Shown: positions 42,098 through 53,555, numbered from the stretch's first letter. The stretch: DNA of 64,000 nt from Polaromonas sp. (GCF_012927485.1 NZ_JABBPC010000036.1:235996-299995), one strand, 5' to 3'. Translations and numbers: made by a program. Notes: generated from the letters alone by a model not told the origin.

Positions 42098-42733
42098 ATG
42101 AATCGTAGAACTCTTGGCCGGTTATTGACTGCCTCGCTCAGCCTGGCGCTACTGGTATCTTCCCCCTTTGTTCGCGCCGCCGATGAGTCGCCGGATGCGC
42201 TGATCAAGCGGGTCTCTAATGAAGTCTTGGACAACATCAAGTCGGATAAGGCCATCAAAGCCGGCGACATGTCGAAGCTGATTGCGCTGGTTGACAGCAA
42301 GGTCATGCCCAACGTGAACTTTACGCGGATGACCGCCTCCGCGGTAGGTCGCAATTGGCGTCAAGCGACGGCCGAGCAGAAAACGCGTCTGCAGGAAGAA
42401 TTCAAGACACTGCTGATTCGCACCTACTCCGGCGCCTTGTCACAGGTCAAGGATCAAAGCCTCAACGTCAAGCCATCGCGCGCAGGGCCGACCGATTCAG
42501 AGGTCGTGGTGCGAACCGAAGTCGTCGGTCGGGGTGAGCCGATTCAGCTGGATTACCGCATGGAGAAAACAGCGGGAGGCTGGAAAATATATGACCTCAA
42601 CGTGCTGGGTGTTTGGATGGTGGAAACCTACCGCGCTCAATTTGCCCAGGAAATTACCGCAAAAGGTGTGGATGGTCTGATTGCATCGCTTGCGCAGCGC
42701 AACAAGTCCAACGCGGGTATCCCGAAGTCTTGA
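42098..42733 (+). CDS. mlaC: Phospholipid-binding protein MlaC
   Basis: Signal peptide; NFTRMTASAVGRNWRQATAEQKTRLQEEFKTLLIRTYSGAL; start at MNRRTLG. Confidence 0.94.
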   Translation: MNRRTLGRLLTASLSLALLVSSPFVRAADESPDALIKRVSNEVLDNIKSDKAIKAGDMSKLIALVDSKVMPNVNFTRMTASAVGRNWRQATAEQKTRLQEEFKTLLIRTYSGALSQVKDQSLNVKPSRAGPTDSEVVVRTEVVGRGEPIQLDYRMEKTAGGWKIYDLNVLGVWMVETYRAQFAQEITAKGVDGLIASLAQRNKSNAGIPKS

Positions 42734-43029
42734 ACCAGCAATCTGCCGTGGTAACACTCCCTTCAATATTGACGCATGACTTGGCGGCGAAGTTCGCTGT
42801 CGGGTTGAAACAGGCCGTGCAGTCCGAACCGGCTGAGGTGGTGGTTGATGCCAACGCGTTGAAGCAGTTCGACTCGTCGGCCCTGGCCGTGTTGCTGGAA
42901 TGCCGGCGCCAGGCTTTGGCTGCGGGCAAAAGCTTCTACGTGCAGGGAGCGCCCGCACGGCTGCTTGAGTTGGCCACCCTCTATGGGGTTGCTGCGCTGA
43001 TTCCTGCCACGCCCGCTGTCGCTGCTTGA
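42730..43029 (+). CDS. mlaB: STAS-domain protein MlaB
   Basis: VVVDANALKQFDSSALAVLLECRRQALAAGKSFYVQGAPARLLELATLYGV; start codon uncertain (TTG 42730 or GTG downstream). Confidence 0.8.
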   Translation: MNQQSAVVTLPSILTHDLAAKFAVGLKQAVQSEPAEVVVDANALKQFDSSALAVLLECRRQALAAGKSFYVQGAPARLLELATLYGVAALIPATPAVAA

Positions 43030-43130
43030 GTCTCATTGGGGGAGAATTCGCCGCTGGGGTCTGCGTCTGCATGGGGCCTTCGGAGGCCCGGACAGGTGAA
43101 TGTGAAGGCAGCCCGTAAAATGGTGGGTTA

Positions 43131-44099
43131 ATGCCAGCTATTTCATTCCAATCCGTCTCCAAAACCTACCCCTCGGCGCGCGGTCAGACCGGCCCGCTCG
43201 TACGAGCGCTCGACCATGTGAGCTTCGATATCCAGAAGGGCGAGTTTTTCGGCTTGTTGGGTCCTAACGGGGCCGGGAAAACCACACTTATTAGTATCCT
43301 AGCGGGCCTGTCCCGGGCCACCAGCGGCTCCGTCCAGGTGCATGGCAGTGATGTTGTTACAGACTATGCCAACGCGCGACGGATGCTCGGCGTCGTGCCT
43401 CAAGAATTGGTGTTTGATCCGTTTTTTACGGTGCGCGAGGCCTTGCGCATTCAGTCGGGCTATTTCGGCATCAAAAACAACGACGCTTGGATTGACGAAC
43501 TCTTGTCGAGTCTCGGGCTGACGGATAAGGCCGATGCCAACATGCGCCAACTCTCGGGCGGCATGAAGCGTCGCGTGCTGGTAGCGCAAGCGCTGGTACA
43601 TAAACCTCAGGTCATTGTGCTCGACGAGCCCACCGCTGGCGTCGATGTGGAGTTGCGCCAAACCTTGTGGCAGTTCATCGCCAAACTAAACCGGCAGGGC
43701 AGCACCGTCTTATTGACGACGCACTACCTTGAAGAGGCGGAGGCTCTATGCAACCGAATAGCCATGCTGAAGCAGGGGCGCGTGGTGGCGTTGGCCGAGA
43801 CGTCAGAGTTGCTGAAAGCGGCCTCGTCGAATGTGCTCCGCTTCAAAATTGACAGCGAATTACCTCCGCACTTGGCGGCCCAGGCCCGGGTGACCGGCCG
43901 GATCGTTCAGTTTCCAGCGCACAACGCCTATGAAATTGAGCAGTACCTGGCCGCTCTTCGCGAGGCGGGGTTGGTGGCGGAAGACGTGGAAATCCGCAAG
44001 GCTGATTTGGAAGACGTATTTCTGGATGTGATGAACGACGAGTCAGCGAAAGAACCTGTGGTTGCTGACGACCTTGACTTGGCTGGAGCCGCGAAATGA
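43131..44099 (+). CDS. ABC-2 type transporter ATP-binding protein (YadG-like)
   Basis: GLLGPNGAGKTTLISILAGL, MRQLSGGMKRRVLVAQALVHKPQVIVLDEPTAGVD. Confidence 0.93.
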   Translation: MPAISFQSVSKTYPSARGQTGPLVRALDHVSFDIQKGEFFGLLGPNGAGKTTLISILAGLSRATSGSVQVHGSDVVTDYANARRMLGVVPQELVFDPFFTVREALRIQSGYFGIKNNDAWIDELLSSLGLTDKADANMRQLSGGMKRRVLVAQALVHKPQVIVLDEPTAGVDVELRQTLWQFIAKLNRQGSTVLLTTHYLEEAEALCNRIAMLKQGRVVALAETSELLKAASSNVLRFKIDSELPPHLAAQARVTGRIVQFPAHNAYEIEQYLAALREAGLVAEDVEIRKADLEDVFLDVMNDESAKEPVVADDLDLAGAAK

Positions 44100-44851
44100 C
44101 TGGTTGGCAAACCCTTTTTTATAAAGAAGTTCTTCGTTTCTGGAAAGTCGGCATCCAGACTGTAGGTGCGCCGGTATTGACGGCTGTGTTGTACATGCTG
44201 ATTTTCGGTCATGTGCTTCAAGGACAGGTCAAGGTGTATGACCAAGTCAGTTACACCGCTTTTCTGGTACCTGGACTGGTCATGATGAGCGTGCTGCAAA
44301 ACGCTTTTGCCAACAGTTCTTCTTCGCTGATTCAGAGCAAAATTATGGGTAGCCTGGTGTTTGTCCTGCTCACGCCACTGTCGCACTGGCATTGGTTTTT
44401 TGCCTACGTCGGCTCTTCGGTGGCGCGGGGATTGCTGGTCGGCGCGGGGGTGTTTGCCGTGACGGTGTTTTTTGGCCAGCCCGGCTTTGAAGCGCCGCTC
44501 TGGATCGTGGTGTTTGCAATTCTCGGGGCCTCCATGCTGGGTGCGCTGGGGGTGATCGCCGGTCTGTGGTCAGAGAAATTCGATCAGATGGCCACCTTCC
44601 AGAATTTTGTAGTCATGCCCATGACTTTTTTGAGCGGGGTGTTTTATTCCATTCATTCGCTACCGCCATTTTGGCAAAAGGTGAGCCGCCTGAATCCATT
44701 TTTTTACATGATTGACGGCTTTCGCTACGGATTTTTTGGGGTGAGTGACGTATCACCTTGGCTAAGCCTGGGCATTGTGGTGGCTGCGTTGCTTATCGTG
44801 AGCGCTGCAGCGGTCAACATGCTGCGCACGGGCTACAAAATCAGACATTAA
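44096..44851 (+). CDS. ABC-2 type transporter permease (YadH-like)
   Basis: Six-TM ABC-2 permease pattern; FVVMPMTFLSGVFYSIHSLPPFWQKVSRLNPFFYMIDGFRYGFFG; overlaps the ATPase gene. Confidence 0.92.
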   Translation: MTGWQTLFYKEVLRFWKVGIQTVGAPVLTAVLYMLIFGHVLQGQVKVYDQVSYTAFLVPGLVMMSVLQNAFANSSSSLIQSKIMGSLVFVLLTPLSHWHWFFAYVGSSVARGLLVGAGVFAVTVFFGQPGFEAPLWIVVFAILGASMLGALGVIAGLWSEKFDQMATFQNFVVMPMTFLSGVFYSIHSLPPFWQKVSRLNPFFYMIDGFRYGFFGVSDVSPWLSLGIVVAALLIVSAAAVNMLRTGYKIRH

Positions 44852-44868
44852 CGGAAGATCGAAACACC

Positions 44869-45114
44869 ATGACCAGCGAAGAACTTCAAATCATTATTGC
44901 GGCAGGTCTGCCGTGCGAACACATTGATCTGTCGGGCGATGGTCGGCACTGGTATGCCACCATCGTCTCGAGCGCTTTTGAGGGCCAGCGCCGAATCCAG
45001 CGTCACCAGCAGGTGTACGCCACGCTGGGCGCGCGTATGCAGGCCGATGAAGTGCACGCCCTGTCTATGAAAACCTTCACGCCGGCCGAGTGGGCCGCCA
45101 ACCAGGCTGAATAA
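44869..45114 (+). CDS. ibaG: BolA family protein (IbaG/YrbA)
   Basis: [54 protein letters not shown]. Confidence 0.9.
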   Translation: MTSEELQIIIAAGLPCEHIDLSGDGRHWYATIVSSAFEGQRRIQRHQQVYATLGARMQADEVHALSMKTFTPAEWAANQAE

Positions 45115-45119
45115 AAGAC

Positions 45120-46391
45120 ATGGACAAACTACGCATCAGGGGCGGCCGGTCGCTGGCCGGCACCGTCGACATTTCCGGGGCCAAGAACGCCGCGCTTCCG
45201 GAGCTGTGTGCCGCCTTGCTGACCGCAGAAGCCGTGACGCTGAAGAACGTTCCGCGCCTGCAAGATGTGGCCACCATGCTCAAGTTGATTCGCAATATGG
45301 GCGTGGCCGCTGATCGCAGCCTAATTGAGCCCAGCACCGTCACTATCAACGCGGGTGAATTGAACTCACCCGAAGCGCCTTACGAATTGGTAAAAACCAT
45401 GCGCGCTTCTGTTTTGGCGCTCGGTCCGCTGCTTGCGCGCTTCGGCAAAGCCCGGGTGTCGCTGCCCGGCGGCTGCGCGATCGGCTCGCGGCCCGTGGAC
45501 CAACACATCAGGGGCTTGCAAGCGATGGGGGCCGAGATCGCGGTCGAGCACGGGTACATGCTGGCCAAATTTCCGGCGGGCCGGAGCCGTCTGAAGGGCG
45601 CGAACATCACGACCGACATGGTCACTGTGACGGGCACTGAAAACTTCCTGATGGCGGCTAGCCTGGCCGAGGGCGAAACCATTCTCGAAAATGCGGCGCA
45701 GGAGCCCGAGATTGGCGATTTGGCCGCGATGCTCATCAAGATGGGGGCAAACATTGAAGGTCACGGCACACGTCGTATCCGCATTAACGGCGTAGATCGC
45801 CTTCACGGCTGCACCCATCAGGTGGTAGCAGACCGCATAGAAACCGGCACCTTCCTGTGCGCAGTCGCAGCCGCTGGCGGCGACGTCATCCTGAAGCATG
45901 GGCGAGCTGATCACCTTGACGCAGTGATCGACAAACTGCGCGAGGCAGGGGCTACTGTGACGGCGGGCGATGGTTTTATCCGCATCCGGGCCCAAGGCCG
46001 CCTCAAGGCGCAGTCTTTCCGCACCACCGAATACCCCGGTTTTCCGACCGATATGCAAGCGCAGTTCATGGCCTTGAACGCCATTGCGCAGGGCACCAGC
46101 ACCGTGACGGAGACGATTTTTGAAAACCGCTTCATGCACGTTAATGAGATGGTCCGGCTGGGCGCAAAGATTCAGATCGAAGGCAAGGTCGCGGTGATCG
46201 AAGGCGTCGAAAAATTCTCTGGCGCCACTGTGATGGCCACCGATTTGCGCGCCTCTGCCAGCCTGGTGATTGCCGGGCTGGTCGCTCAAGGCGAAACCGT
46301 GATAGACCGCATTTACCATCTTGATCGGGGCTACGACCGGATGGAGGCCAAGCTGCGCGGCCTGGGCGCTGATATTGAGCGAGTGAAATGA
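45120..46391 (+). CDS. murA: UDP-N-acetylglucosamine 1-carboxyvinyltransferase
   Basis: [61 protein letters not shown]. Confidence 0.97.
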   Translation: MDKLRIRGGRSLAGTVDISGAKNAALPELCAALLTAEAVTLKNVPRLQDVATMLKLIRNMGVAADRSLIEPSTVTINAGELNSPEAPYELVKTMRASVLALGPLLARFGKARVSLPGGCAIGSRPVDQHIRGLQAMGAEIAVEHGYMLAKFPAGRSRLKGANITTDMVTVTGTENFLMAASLAEGETILENAAQEPEIGDLAAMLIKMGANIEGHGTRRIRINGVDRLHGCTHQVVADRIETGTFLCAVAAAGGDVILKHGRADHLDAVIDKLREAGATVTAGDGFIRIRAQGRLKAQSFRTTEYPGFPTDMQAQFMALNAIAQGTSTVTETIFENRFMHVNEMVRLGAKIQIEGKVAVIEGVEKFSGATVMATDLRASASLVIAGLVAQGETVIDRIYHLDRGYDRMEAKLRGLGADIERVK

Positions 46392-46476
46392 CTACCGACG
46401 CTTATCGCATCGTGCGCCGCACCGCCTGTGTTCGCTTTGTTGCATCCATCTCGCTGGCATTTCTGGAGAGGCTATT

Positions 46477-47115
46477 TTGATTACGCTCGCCCTGTCTAAA
46501 GGACGGATCTTTGACGACATTTTGCCGCTGCTCAAGAGCGCAGGCATCGAAGTGCTCGACGATCCGGAAAAATCTCGCAAGTTAATCCTCGATACCAATC
46601 AGCCGGATTTACGTGTAGTCCTGGTTCGTGCCACCGATGTTCCGACCTATGTTCAATACGGGGGCGCCGATTTGGGTGTTGTCGGCAAGGACACGTTGCT
46701 TGAATCCGGCAGTCAGGGTTTATATCAGCCGCTGGATCTGCGAATCGCGAAGTGCCGCATTAGTGTGGCGGTACGCCAGGGGTTTGATTACGCCGCCGCC
46801 GTGAAACAGGGGTCTCGTTTGAAAGTGGCGACCAAGTACGTCGCCATTGCCCGGGATTTTTTCGCCACAAAAGGCGTTCACGTCGATTTAATCAAGCTCT
46901 ACGGCAGCATGGAGCTGGCACCGCTCACGGGACTGGCTGATGCAATCGTTGACCTGGTTTCGACAGGCAACACGCTCAAGGCCAACCATTTGGTGGAGGT
47001 CGAGCGCATCATGGAGATCAGTTCCCACCTGGTCGTTAACCAGACTGCGCTCAAACTTAATCAGGCGCCCCTGCGCAAACTCATTGATGCTTTTTCCTTG
47101 GCAGTTGCCCAATAA
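46477..47115 (+). CDS. hisG: ATP phosphoribosyltransferase (short form)
   Basis: [45 protein letters not shown]. Confidence 0.96.
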   Translation: MITLALSKGRIFDDILPLLKSAGIEVLDDPEKSRKLILDTNQPDLRVVLVRATDVPTYVQYGGADLGVVGKDTLLESGSQGLYQPLDLRIAKCRISVAVRQGFDYAAAVKQGSRLKVATKYVAIARDFFATKGVHVDLIKLYGSMELAPLTGLADAIVDLVSTGNTLKANHLVEVERIMEISSHLVVNQTALKLNQAPLRKLIDAFSLAVAQ

Positions 47116-47130
47116 CTCATCACTCCTAAT

Positions 47131-47147
47131 GCTATGAATTTAGTAGC
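47131..47147. repeat. 17-nt GCTA-N9-TAGC repeat, copy overlapping the hisD start codon
   Basis: GCTATGAATTTAGTAGC; contains ATG (47134-47136) that starts the hisD ORF. Confidence 0.45.
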
Positions 47148-48477
47148 TTCTCCTGTCCGCCTGTCAACTGCAACGAGCACTTTTGATGCTGAGCTCAAAG
47201 CGCGGCTGCATTGGTCTGCGGATACCGATGCAGCGATCGAACAACGGGTTGCCGAGATTTTGGCCGACGTGGAACAACGCGGCGATGCGGCGGTGCTGGA
47301 ATACAGCGCCCGCTTCGATGGCTTGAACGCTGCCTCGGTGAGCGCGCTGGAACTCACGCAAGCTGAATTGAAAGTCGCTTTCGAGACCATTCCAGCGGCT
47401 CAGCGGGGCGCTTTGCAGCAGGCCGCCGGGCGTGTCCGCAGCTACCATGAGGCGCAGAAAAAGGCCAATGGCGAAAGTTGGAGCTACCGCGACGAAGACG
47501 GCACGCTGCTGGGCCAGAAGGTCACGCCGCTGGACCGGGTCGGCATTTATGTGCCCGGGGGCAAGGCAGCCTACCCCTCAACGGTGCTGATGAATGCCAT
47601 CCCCGCCCATGTCGCCGGCGTGGCTGAAATTATCATGGTGGTGCCGACGCCGAAGGGCGAAAAAAATGCGTTGGTACTGGCTGCCGCGTACATCGCTGGG
47701 GTGACCCGGGTTTTCACCATTGGCGGTGCGCAAGCCGTGGCCGCACTGGCCTACGGAACCGCCACCATTTCTGCCGTGGACAAAATTACCGGTCCCGGCA
47801 ACGCCTATGTGGCGGCCGCCAAGCGCCGCGTGTTTGGCATGGTAGGCATCGACATGATTGCCGGACCGTCCGAGATTTTGGTGTTGGCAGATGGCAGTAC
47901 GCCCGCCGACTGGGTGGCGATGGACTTGTTCAGTCAAGCCGAGCACGATGAGCTGGCGCAAAGCATTCTGCTGTGCCCAGACTCCGCCTATATTGAGCAG
48001 GTGCAGGCTGCAATCAATCGCCTGCTGCCTTCCATGCCGCGTGCCGACATTATTGCCAAGTCCCTGAATGATCGGGGCGCGCTGATCCACACGCGCAGCA
48101 TGGAAGAGGCCTGCGAGATCAGCAACCGCATTGCACCGGAGCATCTGGAAGTTTCAAGCAACGACCCACACCGCTGGGAGCCACTCCTGAAACACGCCGG
48201 CGCTATTTTTCTGGGTGCCTACACCAGCGAAAGCCTGGGTGACTATTGCGCTGGCCCCAACCATGTCTTGCCCACCAGCGGCACCGCGCGCTTCTCCAGT
48301 CCGCTGGGCGTGTATGACTTTCAAAAACGTTCCAGCTTGATCGAGGTTAGCGAGGCCGGTGCCCAGACCCTAGGAAAAATTGCCGCTGAACTTGCTTATG
48401 GCGAAGGCTTGCAGGCGCATGCCCGCGCGGCAGAGATGCGTATGCAGCCTGTTCCTGATAGGAGGGTGAACAAATGA
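47134..48477 (+). CDS. hisD: Histidinol dehydrogenase
   Basis: [63 protein letters not shown]. Confidence 0.97.
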   Translation: MNLVASPVRLSTATSTFDAELKARLHWSADTDAAIEQRVAEILADVEQRGDAAVLEYSARFDGLNAASVSALELTQAELKVAFETIPAAQRGALQQAAGRVRSYHEAQKKANGESWSYRDEDGTLLGQKVTPLDRVGIYVPGGKAAYPSTVLMNAIPAHVAGVAEIIMVVPTPKGEKNALVLAAAYIAGVTRVFTIGGAQAVAALAYGTATISAVDKITGPGNAYVAAAKRRVFGMVGIDMIAGPSEILVLADGSTPADWVAMDLFSQAEHDELAQSILLCPDSAYIEQVQAAINRLLPSMPRADIIAKSLNDRGALIHTRSMEEACEISNRIAPEHLEVSSNDPHRWEPLLKHAGAIFLGAYTSESLGDYCAGPNHVLPTSGTARFSSPLGVYDFQKRSSLIEVSEAGAQTLGKIAAELAYGEGLQAHARAAEMRMQPVPDRRVNK

Positions 48478-49583
48478 CGGTGCTCGATTCCCCGCTTGAT
48501 CCGAAACTCAAAAAATTAATTCGCCAGGATGTTCAGTCCATGCAGGCGTACGCCATTCAGGATTCGGCTGGCATGGTCAAGCTCGACGCGATGGAAAACC
48601 CCCATAGTTTGCCGGCGGCTTTGCAGGCGCATTTGGGGCAGCGACTCGGTGCGCTCGCACTGAACCGTTATCCGGATGGGCGCATCAATGACTTGCGCGA
48701 TGCCTTAGCAAAGTATGCCGAGATGCCCGAGGGCTTTGATCTCATGCTGGGCAATGGCTCGGACGAACTGATTTCGCTGCTCGCGATGGCCTGCGATGTT
48801 GAAGGCGGCGCCATCCTCGCGCCGGTGCCCGGCTTTGTGATGTACGGCATGAGCGCAAAGCTGCAAGGCCTGAAGTTTTTCGGCGTGCCGCTGACGGCCG
48901 ACTTTGAGCTCGACGAAGCGGCGATGCTGTCCGCCATTGCCCAGCACAAGCCGTCCGTTACCTACTTGGCCTACCCGAACAATCCCACGGCCAACCTGTG
49001 GGACGACACAGTGATCGAGAAAATCATTAACGCCGTCGGCTTGCAAGGCGGCCTGGTCGTGATGGACGAGGCCTACCAACCGTTTTCGAGCAAGAGTTAT
49101 ATCGACCGGATTGCCAAACACCGGCATGTGCTGCTGCTGCGCACCCTGAGCAAGTTCGGGCTGGCCGGTGTACGCCTTGGCTATTTGATGGGGCCGAAAG
49201 CCCTGATTGCCGAGGTCGACAAGGTGCGGCCGCCGTACAACATCAGCGTGCTCAATTACGAGTGCGCCCTCTTTGCGCTGGAGCACCAGGACGTGTTTGC
49301 GAGCCAAGCGCAGGAGCTTGTCGCTCAGCGCACCATGCTGCTCGAAGCGCTGGGCGCCATGAAGGGAGTCAAAGCCTGGAAAAGCGACGCCAATATGATC
49401 CTGGTGCGCATCTTGGGCAACGGTGATCGGGCTACCCCAACCTTTGAAGGCATGCGCGAACGTAAGGTGCTGGTCAAAAACGTTTCTAAAATGCATTCAT
49501 TGCTCGACAATTGTTTGCGACTGACAGTGGGTACTGTCCAAGAAAATTTGGCCATGCTATTTGCCCTTGAAGAATCACTATGA
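48474..49583 (+). CDS. hisC: Histidinol-phosphate aminotransferase
   Basis: [62 protein letters not shown]. Confidence 0.96.
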   Translation: MTVLDSPLDPKLKKLIRQDVQSMQAYAIQDSAGMVKLDAMENPHSLPAALQAHLGQRLGALALNRYPDGRINDLRDALAKYAEMPEGFDLMLGNGSDELISLLAMACDVEGGAILAPVPGFVMYGMSAKLQGLKFFGVPLTADFELDEAAMLSAIAQHKPSVTYLAYPNNPTANLWDDTVIEKIINAVGLQGGLVVMDEAYQPFSSKSYIDRIAKHRHVLLLRTLSKFGLAGVRLGYLMGPKALIAEVDKVRPPYNISVLNYECALFALEHQDVFASQAQELVAQRTMLLEALGAMKGVKAWKSDANMILVRILGNGDRATPTFEGMRERKVLVKNVSKMHSLLDNCLRLTVGTVQENLAMLFALEESL

Positions 49584-50200
49584 CGACTCTTATTCCTGTC
49601 CTTTCCAAGGCTCCGCGTACCGCAGAGGTCTCGCGCAACACTGCCGAGACTAAAATCACCGTCAAGCTCAATCTGGACGGAACGGGCCTTGCCAAACTGT
49701 CAACGGGCATTGGATTTTTTGATCACATGCTGGATCAGATCGCCCGCCATGGCCTGATCGATCTGGACATTCATGCCGAAGGGGACCTGCATATCGACGG
49801 TCACCACACAGTAGAAGATGTTGGCATTACTTTCGGGCAGGCCGTGGCCAAAGCCGTTGGCGACAAAAAAGGCCTGCGCCGCTACGGTCACGCCTATGTG
49901 CCGCTTGACGAGGCGCTGTCTCGCGTCGTGGTGGATTTCTCTGGTCGTCCCGGCCTGAGCATGCAGGTGCCGTTCAAGAGCGGCATGATCGGCACGTTTG
50001 ATAGTCAGCTCGCCTATGAATTCTTCCATGGCTTTGTCAACCATGCTTTTGTGACGCTGCACATTGACAACCTGAAAGGCGAAAATGCTCACCACCAGGC
50101 GGAAACGGTGTTCAAGGCCTTTGCTAGAGCCCTGCGCATGGCACTGGAAATTGATCCGCGTGCGGCGGGCGTGATTCCTTCGACCAAGGGCTCGCTGTAA
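49580..50200 (+). CDS. hisB: Imidazoleglycerol-phosphate dehydratase
   Basis: [41 protein letters not shown]. Confidence 0.97.
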   Translation: MTTLIPVLSKAPRTAEVSRNTAETKITVKLNLDGTGLAKLSTGIGFFDHMLDQIARHGLIDLDIHAEGDLHIDGHHTVEDVGITFGQAVAKAVGDKKGLRRYGHAYVPLDEALSRVVVDFSGRPGLSMQVPFKSGMIGTFDSQLAYEFFHGFVNHAFVTLHIDNLKGENAHHQAETVFKAFARALRMALEIDPRAAGVIPSTKGSL

Positions 50201-50284
50201 AAGCCGCAAATAAGAAATGATCGCGCGATGCCTTTTGGTCCGGTCTATTTAACAGCTAAGTCTTTCGTAAACCGGGCCTAGTGG

Positions 50285-50301
50285 GCTATTAAAATAATAG
50301 C
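50285..50301. repeat. 17-nt GCTA-N9-TAGC intergenic repeat, copy in hisB-hisH gap
   Basis: GCTATTAAAATAATAGC, followed by T-rich tract. Confidence 0.6.
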
Positions 50302-50332
50302 AAGTATTTTTTTATTCCTCTTTTTCCGTTGA

Positions 50333-51010
50333 ATGGCTAATTTAAAAACAGTTGCGGTGGTTGATTACGGTTCGGGCAATCTGCGCTCGGTGTCGCAAGC
50401 CGTTCAGCGGGTGGCGCAAGGCAGCGGCTACGAAGTGGTGGTCACTTCGCGCCCGCAAGACGTGCTGAGCGCTGACCGCGTGGTGCTCCCAGGCCAAGGC
50501 GCCATGCACGACTGTATGCGCGCCCTCGCCGAATCGGGGCTGCAAGAGGCTGTGCTGCATGCAGCAGCGCACAAACCGCTGTTTGGGGTGTGCGTCGGCA
50601 TGCAGATGCTGCTGGACACCAGCCACGAGGGGGCTTCGGCATCGGGAACGCCCGGTTTGGGGCTGATCCATGGCGACGTCGTTAAATTCGATCTGGCGGG
50701 AAGAATCCAGCCAGATGGCAGCCGCTACAAGGTGCCGCAAATGGGCTGGAACCAGGTTTACCAGACCTTGTCGGCCGGTTCACCGCATCCCCTATGGGCG
50801 GGAGTACCTGACGGAGCCTATTTCTATTTCGTCCATAGTTTTTACGCCCGCCCGTCTGATGCGCGCCACATTGCCGGCCAAGTGGACTACGGCGCGCGCT
50901 TTGCCGCAGCGATTGCACGCGATAATATTTTTGCGACCCAGTTCCACCCTGAGAAAAGTGCCGACCATGGACTGGCCCTGTATCGTAATTTCCTGCATTG
51001 GACGCCCTGA
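50333..51010 (+). CDS. hisH: Imidazole glycerol phosphate synthase, glutaminase subunit
   Basis: [57 protein letters not shown]. Confidence 0.97.
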   Translation: MANLKTVAVVDYGSGNLRSVSQAVQRVAQGSGYEVVVTSRPQDVLSADRVVLPGQGAMHDCMRALAESGLQEAVLHAAAHKPLFGVCVGMQMLLDTSHEGASASGTPGLGLIHGDVVKFDLAGRIQPDGSRYKVPQMGWNQVYQTLSAGSPHPLWAGVPDGAYFYFVHSFYARPSDARHIAGQVDYGARFAAAIARDNIFATQFHPEKSADHGLALYRNFLHWTP

Positions 51011-51024
51011 ATCCTGGACCTGGC

Positions 51025-51061
51025 CGATTGCACCCCGAGGACCCAGGGGGAATCGTTTTTT
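51025..51061 (+). terminator. Strong rho-independent-terminator-like hairpin between hisH and hisA
   Basis: CGATT-GCA-CCCC-GAGGACCCA-GGGGG-AATCG followed by TTTTTT. Confidence 0.8.
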
Positions 51062-51093
51062 AACCTTCTTACTTGTTTCCTTTTTACCCCAAC

Positions 51094-51834
51094 ATGCTAC
51101 TCATTCCCGCGATTGACTTGAAAGATGGTCACTGCGTTCGCCTCAAACAGGGCGACATGGATCAATCCACGATTTTCAGCGAAGATCCGGCCGCCATGGC
51201 GCGTAGCTGGGTTAGTAAAGGTGCCCGCCGCCTGCACTTAGTGGATCTGAACGGCGCGTTTGCGGGTAAGCCCAAGAACGAACTCGCCATCAAGCGCATC
51301 CTCGCGGAAGTGGGCAACGAAATTGATGTCCAGCTGGGCGGCGGCATTCGCGATCTGGACACCATAGAGCGTTATCTGGACGCCGGCCTGCGCTACGTCA
51401 TTATCGGCACCGCCGCGGTGAAAAATCCGGGTTTTCTGCAGGACGCCTGCACCGCTTTCGGCGGTCACATCATCGTCGGGCTGGATGCCAAAGACGGCAA
51501 AGTCGCCACCGACGGCTGGAGCAAGCTTACCGGCCACGAAGTGGTGGATTTGGGCAAAAAGTTTCAAGACTACGGCGTCGAATCCATTATTTACACGGAC
51601 ATTGGCCGCGACGGCATGCTGAGTGGCATCAATATTGAAGCCACCGTCAAACTTGCACAGGCGCTGACGATTCCAGTCATCGCTTCGGGAGGCCTGTCGA
51701 ACATGGCCGATATCGAAGCGTTGTGCGCGGTTGAAGATGAAGGCGTGGAAGGTGTCATCTGCGGCCGCTCGATTTACAGCGGTGATCTGAATTTTGAAGC
51801 GGCTCAGACGCGCGCCGACGAGCTCAACGGCTAA
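51094..51834 (+). CDS. hisA: Phosphoribosylformimino-5-aminoimidazole carboxamide ribotide isomerase
   Basis: [47 protein letters not shown]. Confidence 0.97.
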   Translation: MLLIPAIDLKDGHCVRLKQGDMDQSTIFSEDPAAMARSWVSKGARRLHLVDLNGAFAGKPKNELAIKRILAEVGNEIDVQLGGGIRDLDTIERYLDAGLRYVIIGTAAVKNPGFLQDACTAFGGHIIVGLDAKDGKVATDGWSKLTGHEVVDLGKKFQDYGVESIIYTDIGRDGMLSGINIEATVKLAQALTIPVIASGGLSNMADIEALCAVEDEGVEGVICGRSIYSGDLNFEAAQTRADELNG

Positions 51835-51864
51835 TCGTTCGCCCGATCCGTAACCATTTTCAGC

Positions 51865-52644
51865 ATGCTCGCCAAACGCATCATCCCCTGCCTTGACGTG
51901 ACCGGTGGTCGCGTCGTAAAAGGCGTTAATTTTGTCGAACTGCGTGACGCTGGCGACCCGGTTGAAATTGCCGCCCGCTACAACGACCAGGGTGCTGACG
52001 AACTTACTTTTCTGGACATCACTGCCACCAGCGACGGCCGCGACCTTATCTTGCACATCATCGAAGCAGTGGCTTCCCAGGTGTTTATTCCTCTGACGGT
52101 CGGTGGTGGGGTGCGCACAGTTGACGACGTGCGCCGCCTGCTCAATGCCGGGGCGGATAAGACGAGCTTTAATTCCGCCGCGATTGCCAACCCGCAGGTG
52201 ATCGAGGATGCCTCCAATAAATACGGTGCCCAGTGCATCGTGGTCGCCATTGACGCGAAGCGCCGCAGCGAAGAAGACGCCAAAACGCGTGGCCCGGGCT
52301 GGGATGTATACAGCCATGGTGGCCGCAAAAACACCGGGCTCGACGCCGTTGCCTGGGCCATTGAGATGGCGCGGCGCGGTGCGGGCGAGATTTTGCTGAC
52401 CAGCATGGACCGCGACGGCACCAAATCGGGCTTTGACCTGGCGCTAACCCGCGCGGTAAGCGACGCCGTCAGTGTGCCGGTGATTGCGTCGGGCGGGGTC
52501 GGCAACCTCGATCATCTGGCCGACGGCGTGCAAATCGGCCATGCCGATGCGGTGCTGGCGGCGAGTATTTTTCATTATGGTGAGTACACCATACTGCAGG
52601 CCAAGCAGCGCCTGGCCGAGCGCGGTATTCCGGTCCGGCTCTAA
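51865..52644 (+). CDS. hisF: Imidazole glycerol phosphate synthase, cyclase subunit
   Basis: [52 protein letters not shown]. Confidence 0.97.
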   Translation: MLAKRIIPCLDVTGGRVVKGVNFVELRDAGDPVEIAARYNDQGADELTFLDITATSDGRDLILHIIEAVASQVFIPLTVGGGVRTVDDVRRLLNAGADKTSFNSAAIANPQVIEDASNKYGAQCIVVAIDAKRRSEEDAKTRGPGWDVYSHGGRKNTGLDAVAWAIEMARRGAGEILLTSMDRDGTKSGFDLALTRAVSDAVSVPVIASGGVGNLDHLADGVQIGHADAVLAASIFHYGEYTILQAKQRLAERGIPVRL

Positions 52645-52729
52645 CCTTCAAGCATTTTTTGGGCACCTTGGGCGGGAGGGTTGGGCATAACGCAAGGCGG
52701 CCGCCCGACAATCGCGGACAATATAAATC

Positions 52730-53119
52730 ATGAATTGGTTAGACAACATTCGTTGGGACGACAAGGGCTTGATCCCGGTCATCGCGCAGGAAGCTTCCAG
52801 CGGCGATGTGCTCATGTTTGCGTGGATGAACCGTGAGGCGCTGCAAAAAACCGCCGAGCTGGGCCATGCGGTGTATTTCAGCCGATCGCGCGGACGCTTG
52901 TGGCACAAGGGCGAAGAGTCAGGTCACATTCAGACGGTGCATGAAATTCGGCTCGACTGTGACAACGACGTGATCCTGCTCAAGGTAACGCAACTCGGCC
53001 ACGAGCCTGGAATTGCCTGCCACACCGGCCGCCACAGTTGTTTTTTCAGCCTTTACAAAGACGGCGAGTGGGTCGTCACCGAGCCGGTCTTGAAAGACCC
53101 CGCCAGCATCTACAAATAG
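52730..53119 (+). CDS. hisI: Phosphoribosyl-AMP cyclohydrolase
   Basis: [52 protein letters not shown]. Confidence 0.96.
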   Translation: MNWLDNIRWDDKGLIPVIAQEASSGDVLMFAWMNREALQKTAELGHAVYFSRSRGRLWHKGEESGHIQTVHEIRLDCDNDVILLKVTQLGHEPGIACHTGRHSCFFSLYKDGEWVVTEPVLKDPASIYK

Positions 53120-53135
53120 CCTGAACTGAACCAAT

Positions 53136-53540
53136 ATGTCTTCTAACGACACCCTCCAGCGCCTGGCGCAAATTATTGAAAGCCGCCTGCCAGCCCAAGG
53201 CGGCGACCCGGATAAAAGTTATGTCGCGCGTCTGTTGCAGAAGGGCCCGGACGCTTTCCTGAAAAAGATTGGCGAAGAAGCCACTGAAACCGTAATGGCC
53301 GCCAAGGACCTCGACTACAGCGGCGATACGGTCGAGATCAAAGCCGGGTTGAAGGCCAAGCTGGTTGGCGAGGTTGCTGATTTATGGTTTCATAGCCTGA
53401 TCGCGCTGGTCCACTACGGATTGAGCCCCGCCGACGTGATGGTCGAGTTGGAGCGCCGCGAAGGCACCAGTGGGATTGAGGAAAAGGCGCTGCGCAAGGC
53501 GCAACATCGCGACGCAAGCGAGGCGGTCGGCAAGACTTGA
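53136..53540 (+). CDS. hisE: Phosphoribosyl-ATP diphosphatase
   Basis: [65 protein letters not shown]. Confidence 0.95.
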   Translation: MSSNDTLQRLAQIIESRLPAQGGDPDKSYVARLLQKGPDAFLKKIGEEATETVMAAKDLDYSGDTVEIKAGLKAKLVGEVADLWFHSLIALVHYGLSPADVMVELERREGTSGIEEKALRKAQHRDASEAVGKT

Positions 53541-53555
53541 ACCAAGGCATCAACC

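Noticed and set aside
51238-52317. 359-aa minus-strand ORF opposite hisA/hisF
   Set aside because: Shadow ORF across two conserved genes; repetitive Asp/His/Val/Gly composition from antisense codons.
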